Shown one piece after another: positions 56,263 through 64,000 of a stretch of 64,000 nt of DNA. The stretch covers positions 21,545,707-21,609,706 of the forward strand of contig NC_064770.1 in NCBI RefSeq assembly GCF_011397635.1, written 5' to 3'. How positions within the stretch are numbered: position 1 is the first letter of the stretch; each line of letters starts with the position of its first letter. A program made the position numbers and the translations under genes. The notes under the pieces are model-generated. The model was not told the origin of the DNA. It ran no database searches and saw nothing but the letters and a program-made list of their open reading frames with translations. The DNA comes from Epinephelus fuscoguttatus. Taxonomy: Eukaryota > Chordata > Actinopteri > Perciformes > Serranidae.

Positions 56263-57479
56263 ATGAGGCGATATTTGATGCTAAAAAGGATTCCTCTGCC
56301 GTGGTCGAGGAGGGATACCACGCAGAATGAGTTCAGTCCACTCATACCGAAGGTAAGAGGTCACTTTTGAACTTCTGTTTTAGGTCCTTTCTGAGTACTG
56401 AGTACCTCTCTGTTTAGTTAAAAGTTTAAGGTGGTGTTACTCCTCAAAAACTTTGGTATTTTGTTTCATTCCTGCGTGTCCAAAGGCGAGTTCTGCTAAA
56501 GAGGATGCTGAGGAGCTTGGCAATGTCACCGCTGATTTTCAACAAGCAGGGCCAAACAATGGACTGGACAACAGCTCTGTGTTCACCAGCTTTCCACCCC
56601 ACTACAGATCTTCTTGGATGGACTATTTCTTAAAATACTTTCTGGTCCTATGCAATCTGGTGTTCACAGTTCTGGGCCTGGTGGTCCTTGGTGTGGGGAT
56701 GTGGGGCCTCATCAGCAAAGAGTCGTTTGCTCAGGAGAAGATCGGCAATATCGGGACTGACCCAATGCTGGTCCTTGTGATTTCAGGCTTTGTGCTGACT
56801 GTGCTCTGCCTGTCAGGCTGCGTGGGCGCCTTAAGAGAGAACTGCTCTTTACTGAAGCTGTTTTCTGCCGCTGTGCTGGTGCTCATCACCGCCCAGGTGC
56901 TGGCCGCTATTATGGCCTACAGTCTGCAAGATCAGATTGGAAACTACATGCGGTCAGGGATGTTAGCTGCCATGGTGCGGTACCAGGACGATCTGGATCT
57001 GAGGTTCATTACGGACGAGATCCAGTCAAACCTGCAGTGCTGTGGGGCAGATAACTACCGCGACTGGGAGCTCAACATGTGAGTAGAGGGTGACTAACTA
57101 AAGAAGCACATCATGACTTGATGTAGGAATGCCTTGAAAGGGTGATATCAGATATTTTTCTCCTTTGTGCAGATATTACAACTGCTCAGCTCCAGGAGTG
57201 CTGGCCTGTGGCGTCCCTGCGACATGCTGTGTGGACCCTTTGGAGAACGGCACAGTGTGGAACTCTCAGTGTGGTGTAGGAGCCCAGCAGCTGGATGAGT
57301 TTAGTGCACAAAGTGTGATCTTCCTGGGCGGTTGTCTGGGGGGAATCTCACGCTGGGTCGAGCAGCATGAAGGCCTGATCGGGACAGTTATAATCATTGT
57401 ACTGGGCGTCCAGATTCTGACTCTGTTTATCTCTACACGGCTATTAGAAAGCATCCAGTGGCATAGAGTTAACATGTAA
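56263..57479 (+). CDS. Tetraspanin-10 (oculospanin); exons 56263-56352, 56486-57078, 57173-57479
   Basis: Three coding exons join in phase to 329 residues. Exon 1 encodes MRRYLMLKRIPLPW...SPLIPK (donor AAG|GTAAGA); exon 2 follows CCAAAG and ends AACAT|GTGAGT; exon 3 follows TTTGTGCAG. The protein has four membrane segments: YFLKYFLVLCNLVFTVLGLV, a second from about MLVLVISGFVLTVLCL, a third LFSAAVLVLITAQVLAAIMA, and the last IGTVIIIVLGVQILTLFI. The large loop holds the tetraspanin CCG motif (LQCCGADNYRDW) and the six-to-eight Cys pattern (YYNCSAPG, ATCCVDP, SQCGVG, GGCLGG). Similarity to mammalian TSPAN10, an eye pigment-cell TspanC8 protein that binds ADAM10, and pde6g as neighbour support the name. 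Confidence 0.9.
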
Positions 57480-57581
57480 TATGGGGTGATGAATTGTGTG
57501 CTGACACTTCATGTATTAACTGCTGTTGGATATCTACCTTGTTTGTGACTTGAAGTAAACAAACTGTACCCCCCTCATAGA

Positions 57582-57587
57582 AATAAA
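57582..57587 (+). terminator. Polyadenylation signal of tspan10
   Basis: AATAAA about 100 bases after the stop codon. Confidence 0.7.
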
Positions 57588-57599
57588 ATGCATCATTTT

Positions 57600-59055
57600 A
57601 TTTCTATGCTACCCCCGAGACCATAAGAACAAAAACACTCAGATGACTGTGTCTGTCCTGCCAGCGTAAATAAAAAATAACTACTTACTCTAATGAAGCA
57701 AATTTCAGCGTAAAACGTCAAGGTGACGGACTGAAGTGCATTATTTGGCTGGCAAAAATCTATACTTTACATATCACAAGTCATTTTCAATGGAAGTTGG
57801 TGACACGTAGCTACAAACTGATGCCTGACATTTCATGTTGTGGACAGGCGTGAAGCATGCAAGTATGCTTTCCTTTGTTTAGGTTAAAATGCTATTAATA
57901 AGCTGATGGCACACTAAAATGTAAGTGAATTCCACCAGAGATAACAACTCAGAATTGTACCATTCTCATATGGTTCTAAGAAAACTTCGACCAATCACTG
58001 CATTCGGTCAATTGTCCTGTCTGTCTTCCCCATGTGGAGGCCTCCAACTGACGTAACTGCTTGCGTAACATCCCCCGTTTGACTGTGCAGGACAGGTAAC
58101 GTTAAGTTAAGTTTACTTCTAATACATTCTCGGAAGCCATCAGCTGTATTCGGCGTCTGACTTCTGGCAGACGGTGATACAGCCTCTGGGGGCAGACCCC
58201 CGATTTTTTGTTTGATTTGGGTGGAGGAGGCGAATTTCCATTTCCGACTTCCATTTATATATAAGTAAATATGCTGAACCATTGCGATGGATTCGGAGTT
58301 TGCAGTGATGCCAATTATGTTCCGCCTCGTTAGTTCACCGCACGGACCGTTTAACCTGGCAACGACTGCAGCCGGCTCAAACGTGGTTGGTCAATATCAC
58401 ACGGACTACAAATAGCCTACAACTGGAAACCAGGGCTCTTCCACTCTTCTTCCAGAGGCAAGATCTCCGGGGCTTGCCTACAGACTCTACATTCACTGAA
58501 TGCAGAGTCTGTATATAGAGACTACTTCTAATATAACACAGCATTCAGTTGCTAATGGCTAACGTTAGCCTACTGTAGCTTAGCCTCTGAAACATTAACG
58601 TTATCTTCTTTGTGCGTTTCCACTTACTAGTAACGTTAACACTACTATCTAACGTAACTGTAACCTTATTCTAAAACTCATCAGTCATCACTGACTCCGG
58701 TTGAGTTTTAAAACTCTGGGGTTGCGTTTGAGTGTCTTTGTTGTGAACGTTACACTCGCTCTCCTCTTCCATGTATGTAATGTTACCTTGCCAACGCCTA
58801 CGTCTATCATAGACGTAATGAGGACGTAATGGAGGAGGGGGGAGTAGGCCTTTGGAGGGAGGTGGAGTTGCAGGCGGAGGGGTGCTGTGTGAAATGCAAG
58901 AAAGCTAAGAGTAGCTTTAACTTAACAAACTTTTTTTTTTAAGGGACAAACATCATAATGGGAATGATGAAACACTTTTAACACAGAAGCATGGTTTAAT
59001 AACCGGCAAAGTTTGGCAGAGAAGAAAAGAAAGAAAAACAAGTATTGTTAAAAAA
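57600..59055. other. Intergenic DNA between tspan10 and pde6g (convergent genes)
   Basis: No gene is supported. It contains short inverted motifs (for example AGACTCT...AGAGTCT near 58488-58515) and repeated GCTAACGTTAGC-like pieces near 58550-58700 that look like transposon debris. Confidence 0.5.
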
Positions 59056-59061
59056 ACAAGC

Positions 59062-59067
59062 TTTATT
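59062..59067 (-). terminator. Candidate polyadenylation signal of the pde6g-like gene
   Basis: AATAAA on the minus strand, about 320 bases after the stop. Confidence 0.55.
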
Positions 59068-59382
59068 CTGTTTGTTCTGTTTAATTAAACATGATGCTGA
59101 CAATTGAAGCCAGTGACCGCGTTCATATTAACCCACAGCTCAGACACATTCAGGTGATGGACATTAAAATGACAGCTTGAAATTCTTATGAAAATACATT
59201 TGATATATAAAACAACTTAGGAAAAAAATAGAAATGCAGACATATTTTTACATGTTAGTTCTGACTACATGGGTTACCATTATACAGTAGAAGAGCCAAT
59301 ATTGATGATGCAGTTCCACTTGTTGAATCTGCCTCATCAGTTCCCTTTGGTAGGTATAAATATAATTTCTCATCAAAGGGAC

Positions 59383-62300
59383 TCAGATTATACCATACTG
59401 AGCCAGTTCATGTAGCTCTAGATGGCTGTATGCTTCCCATGGGCAGATTACAGTGATATCTGCAAAAGAAAGAAAACAGCGAGTAAGAAAAAGGAAAAGT
59501 TGAGTTGTTTGTGTGTACTTTTTCATATTGCAGTAGCCTAACTGTGGCACTCCGGCTTACCAGTGCCAAGCCCCTCCATTCCTGGGATCTCCTCTCCAAA
59601 GCTTAGGAAGATAAAAAAAAAAATCAGAATCACAAGTTTTATTGTGGGGCAATGTTTAAGAGACAAATTTTCTAGATCATGTAAATGTAGACCTACCCAA
59701 TGACGCCCCTCTTGGGAGGCTTGCTCTTGAACTGGCGGGTGCTCCTCTGTTTGAACTTGGGTGCGCTGGCTCCAGGGCCGGAGGCTCTGATGGGAGCTTT
59801 GTTGCCAGTCTTTGCTTCAGGTTTGGCCACATCCAAATTCACGCTTTTGTTGCTTGAACTATAACGAGACAGTCAAATTGTCATTAAATATATGTAATGT
59901 AATGCATGGAAAAATATTAAGAAATGTAGTTTATTGTGGCTACATCTGAATACATTGCATACAAGACAAACATCTGTATTTTGCTATCGCACTAAACCAG
60001 TGGTTCTCAACCTTTTTTGGGCCCCTATCTATTACGTGACAGGTGGAATATCATTATCATTTGTTTCTCAGAGAGACAGTCAAACTAGACAGTCAAACTT
60101 AATAAATTCTTGCTATTAAGCACAAACAGCAGCCAATTAAATAGCAGTAATCTGGCACCAGTGCCACATAAAAAGCATTCTTAATAGCTGTTTTAACAGA
60201 AAACAAGAGCAGCAAGGAAAAATCTGAGGCAACTGGGGAAAAAAGCAGAAGGATAGGCTATCCTATGTTATCGGCCTTCTTATCTGAAAAGTCTTGTGTC
60301 TAGGATCTAGGGGGATATATTGGCAGGAATGGAATATACAGCACATTTTCTCTCTGATCTCGTCACATATCGACGTTTGGTCGTGGACTTTCCATGTCCA
60401 GATACGATGTGAAAGGTACTCGCTGACGTTCTGGGATGCCGTGTCAAGTTCTGCCTGTTACATGCAATGTCTTCTTTCAAAATAAACTCCCGTTTTTAGA
60501 GGAAATTTACCATTTACATACAGTCTCTTTCAGAATAAACCCACTACATCAGTACAACAATGCAAAGTGGATTTGTTTTTCCTCCAACAACTAACACACG
60601 TGGTTAGGTTTAGGAAAAAAAGAACAGGGTTTGGCTTTAGAATCTAACAGGACGTGAACACCGCTGTCTTGGGTGAAAGTCAGTGTTCGTTGGACCCATC
60701 CACCACACCTCCAACCAACCCTACTTGGACTTTCTTTCTTGTCCTGCCTAAGCACCAGATTTCGACGACTTTCACGTGAGACCAGGTTAGAATATAATAT
60801 AATACAATAAGTATGTTTTCTTTAGTGAATAATCACCTGAAAATAAGAATCGTTGTGTTCTTATTACTTCAGGATGAGCCGTTTATATCTACGTAGGAAA
60901 CAGGTCCTAGTCCAAGGAGATCAGCATCTTGCACTGCTGTGTTTCTACAGTAGCCCAGAATGGACAAACCATAACACTGGCTCTAGATGGGGCCATTCGT
61001 TTGCTCACATTTTTGCACTGGTCACCATAGTCAGTCTGCAATCCTCACAGCTAGATGCCACTAAATCCCCCTGAATCTTACACACTGTTCCTTTAGCTTC
61101 TGATGGAAACAAGCTAAATTGCTTTGAAAGTTAGTGTGAGCCCTGCACATTTGGTGATTCTCTGCCAGTTTCTTTAATGCAGGTTGCAGACAAGTTAGTT
61201 TCAGCCATTGCGGCCTACTTGTAACAGGGGTGCACCTTTCATATCAGCGTATGAAACGGGGCTTTGGAGGTTTCAGCAAGATTTCTGCTCATGTTCAAAA
61301 CTTTCTGCACATTGTCATTATCTTTGAAAAAGATAGCAATGACTGGTTGCTACTTATAATCAAACGTAGATCAGAAGCTTGTGTTGGGTGCTTGTAGAGA
61401 ACGGCAAACAACAGGATCAACAGGAAGGCAATCCAGGCCCTCCAAAAAATATACAAAATGAGAAAATTAATATTAAAAGGCCTTTATCATAGTGAGTAAA
61501 TCATTGTAGTTTTGACCACTGCAAGTCTTCGTCAGGGCTTGAAAAAACACACAACACATATGGCCCCACCTGTATAGTTACAGGGAGCAACAGGAGGCCA
61601 TCACATGACCCGGATAATGACATAACCACAGAATTAAGTGCCTCTGTTTTTTTTTATTTCTTATAATTTGTTATTCTTTCATTATTTTCTATCTGTCGTG
61701 TCAATGTCAAAGCAACATGTTGGCTCTTTTTAAGATTCAGCCACTACAATAAAGGCTTCTTAATATTCCCTTTCTAGTTTCCTATATTTTTTGCAGTGTC
61801 TGGATTACCTGCTCGTGTAACGAAGTCATAATATTTTGAGGGACAAAGCCAAAGTCGAAACAATTCAAAGCTGTGTGCAAGCGATTCAGAAAAAAGCCTC
61901 GTCTTTAGCGACGGTGGTGATGATGGTGGCAAAAGCAAGTCTAATGATAAATGGGGGAAAGTGCATTAGGATGTAGGACTAAACTGGCATTAGAAACACA
62001 CACAAACACCCCTCAGGAACACCTCAAATACATCTTAATTACTTAAGGAATGCAGACTCGATTACAGACAGCTCCTGTAATCCCTCACTCACGTTACTAA
62101 TAAACCATCCATGATGCCTTTAAGGTACGCAGCACCGTCATAATCAGATTACTGTGAGGACATCCTGAATGTGCTCGTGGTCCCAACCTGAGAATAGCTT
62201 ATTAATTATTCATCCGACAGTCTGCCGGTGACAGGAGTCCACAAAACTGCAGCATCATTACACGGACATAACATTCTGCGATGTGTGATGTGGTGAATAC

Positions 62301-62945
62301 TGCTGAGAACGACTCAAAAAATACATCCTCGGTGGCCATTTTGTTAGGTACACCTAGACAATGTCACACAACTCAGTGCAAAAGATAATGCTCAGTTTGG
62401 TTGACACTGTCAGAGACATGCTGATCCAATGATATGTCTCTTATAAGGATAATTACAGGAGGTGTTGCATTGGACTACATTTCACTGAGAGGCGTTTCTA
62501 ATATTCTGACCGCCTCCAAATATAGTCCAGTAACACCACCACTAGCTATGACAGCGTAAAAAAAAAAACCTTATCTAGCCTTATATAGGCATCATAAAAG
62601 TAGATTTTATGGCTAAACAGTTGCATTAGACTGGACAGGTGTACCTAATAAAGTGGCCACTGAGTCTATGTCTCTTCTTGGACACATTCAGGTGTCCCAT
62701 TTTCCAACATTTTAACCTGTGAGTGATTTTTTAATCCTGTAAACTGATATCTAAACTTGAAATAAATAACACAAATGTACTTTTTTGTACGTTATTGTAG
62801 GAAAATTGCAAAATACAGCACGAGGAAATTGTTATTTATATGAATATTGCATGTAATAAATGGACAATATGTCCATCTAAATGATCTGAGTCATTGCTGA
62901 TACTCACCTCTTGTGTTGCTGTGTTATCTCTGTCGGTAGTGTCAT
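59383..62945 (-). CDS. Retinal phosphodiesterase 6 gamma (inhibitory) subunit-like; exons 62908-62945, 59697-59858, 59561-59601, 59383-59459
   Basis: Four coding exons join in phase to 105 residues. The core [40 protein letters not shown] and [13 protein letters not shown] matches the polycationic and C-terminal inhibitory parts of PDE6 gamma, which block the rod or cone cGMP phosphodiesterase and release it to transducin. The usual protein has about 87 residues and begins MNL in the exon equivalent to 59697-59858. Here that codon is GTG ([11 protein letters not shown]), and translation would start 27 codons earlier with [12 protein letters not shown]. The usual GGPVTPRKG stretch is not seen. 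Minus-strand CCAAT, TAATCTT and GTATAAGAGG motifs near 62990-63035 form a plausible promoter. Position next to tspan10 favours pde6g over pde6h. Confidence 0.85.
59998..60030 (+). mobile_element. hAT-type terminal sequence, single end
   Basis: CAGTGGTTCTCAACCTTTTT is a common hAT element end; no matching inverted end was found nearby. Confidence 0.35.
60340..60790. repeat. Probable dispersed repeat
   Basis: ACACGTGGTTAGGTTTAGGA is typical of a repeat that is frequent in percomorph genomes. Boundaries are uncertain. It lies in the pde6g intron. Confidence 0.35.
61427..61812. mobile_element. Foldback element with about 68-base inverted ends
   Basis: The left arm (GGCAATCCAGGCCCTCC..., about 61427-61495) matches the inverted right arm (about 61740-61812) over most positions, including AAAAAATATA and GCCTTTAT. 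No coding capacity. It lies in the pde6g intron. Confidence 0.65.
62333..62660. mobile_element. MITE with GGCCA.TTT.TTAGGTACACCT ends
   Basis: The left end GGCCATTTTGTTAGGTACACC and the inverted right end GGCCACTTTATTAGGTACACC match at all but two positions. It is a well-known type of short teleost inverted-repeat element. Confidence 0.75.
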
Positions 62946-62984
62946 GGTGGTCCGGGCTGCTGTTACATGAGTTGTGCTTAATGA

Positions 62985-63040
62985 ATCCCTCTTATACACC
63001 TCTGACTCTGAGAAGATTATGAGGCTCCTAACCAATAAAC
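62985..63040 (-). promoter_or_regulatory. Candidate promoter of the pde6g-like gene
   Basis: On the minus strand in order: ATTGG (CCAAT box), TAATCTT (resembling the photoreceptor CRX/OTX site), GTATAAGAGG, then the ATG about 45 bases later. Confidence 0.45.
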
Positions 63041-63431
63041 TGCAGGCCCTTCATCACTTGTACACACACACACAGAGGTGCATACGTAAATATGGAGCAG
63101 CACATGCATTAGGGGATTGGCTGACAGGCAGTTTGGGGGATGTCCCTGCTGCTGAGACTGACCTGAGCAGACACATGACACTGGGAAACAAATACAGATG
63201 TGTTATTAGAATAACAATGAAGATGTGTGCCGGGACGTCCATCAGGACTCATCTGCGTGTTTCCTGTGGGATTTCCTCACATTATGTCCTCAGTATCTCC
63301 CCACCACCTGCAATATTATGCAACGTCTGCAGCCCAGAGAACACACGAGCACGGACAGGGGCAGCATTCTCCTTTCATCAGCAGTCTCTCAGATTGAGTT
63401 GCATTATGTCTCAGTGGTAATCCCCACACCT

Positions 63432-63433
<2 letters not shown>

Positions 63434-63501
<68 letters not shown>
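63434..63501. repeat. CA dinucleotide repeat
   Basis: About 34 CA units. Open stretches overlapping it are artefacts of the repeat. Confidence 0.95.
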
Positions 63502-63502
<1 letters not shown>

Positions 63503-64000
63503 GGTCCATTCATCTGATGGTTCGCCAGTGCTTCTCTCTGTAATCTATTCCACTGATACACATGCACATGAGACACGTGTATGAGACACACGCTCTCACT
63601 TCCTGGGGTTTATTGACTCTCAGTGTCTCTGTCTCAGACTCGAACACTCTCCCACAGAAACCTCTCTCAGCATCACTGGCTGCAATTTATACCAATATGC
63701 CTGACTTGCAGTGGTGAGTTTTTGATGAGGCTGTTTGTTTATGAACATCACACTGTGCCACATGTCTGATTGTACATGCTGAATGAGCTATATGATGCAC
63801 ACAACTCATTGTAGGTCTGCAAGTAATGATTGCCTTGCTCGGTGATCTGTTGATTTCAGTTTTTTAATAATTGTAAAATAATTTTATGCCTGAATCATAG
63901 TTAAAAATTATAAAAACGTCACAATTCCTGAAACATGAAGGTGACGTCTGAAAAGTACAAGTACTGTACCTAAGTACAGTTTTGAGCTCTCATACTTGAC
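63502..64000. other. Right edge of the window
   Basis: No gene or recognisable element is seen. Confidence 0.5.

Noticed and set aside
63225-63584. A 119-codon frame through the CA repeat
   Set aside because: It contains a long Thr-His run from the dinucleotide repeat, which stays open in any frame.

Overview
The window is from a ray-finned (teleost, probably percomorph) fish. Its left 46.5 kb is an immunoglobulin light-chain locus of the multi-cluster type, heavily invaded by transposons. Its right 17.5 kb is unique flanking DNA with three intron-containing host genes. The evidence for fish is the repeated V-V-J-C light-chain clusters, the V segments with 12-bp-spacer and J segments with 23/24-bp-spacer recombination signals, the abundant fish-type L2, L1-like, Tc1, hAT and Ty3/gypsy elements, and a tspan10-pde6g gene pair.

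Light-chain locus, plus strand (1-14893). Base 1 lies in the 3' flank of a C exon that is just outside the window. Five V segments (VA1, VB1, VA2, VA3, VB2) and one J (J1) follow. The J1-C intron runs into a gap of exactly 100 N, so this orientation shows no C exon. Between VB1 and VA2 the expected J-C pair is absent and an L1-like LINE fragment with a nested solo LTR lies there instead. A decayed Tc1/mariner element of 4 kb sits between VA2 and VA3.

Light-chain locus, minus strand (about 15870-46520), read from right to left: VA9, VB5 (pseudogene), J4, C3; VA8, VB4, J3, C2; VA7, VA6, VA5, VB3, J2, C1; VA4. The total is 14 V segments (13 open, one with a stop at the conserved FR2 tryptophan), 4 J and 3 C. 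V segments form two families, A and B, sharing one leader exon. A fossil Ty3/gypsy element (30719-40100) splits the VA8-VB4 interval, and the matching empty site survives at about 13.05 kb. V type, J signal orientation and C sequence fit the teleost sigma (L2) or a kappa-like isotype better than lambda; sigma is my preferred but unproven call. V(D)J recombination would join a V to the adjacent J, and J splices to C in phase 1.

Right flank (46521-64000). Light-chain homology stops abruptly at 46520. A small gene for a secreted 166-residue protein of unknown function is on the minus strand (47964-50790). tspan10 (tetraspanin-10/oculospanin) is on the plus strand (56263-57479), with an M-box/TATA candidate promoter at 53.8 kb. 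A pde6g-like gene (inhibitory gamma subunit of photoreceptor phosphodiesterase) is on the minus strand (59383-62945). Their splice sites were read by eye and the phases agree. Several small inverted-repeat transposons and a CA repeat fill the rest.
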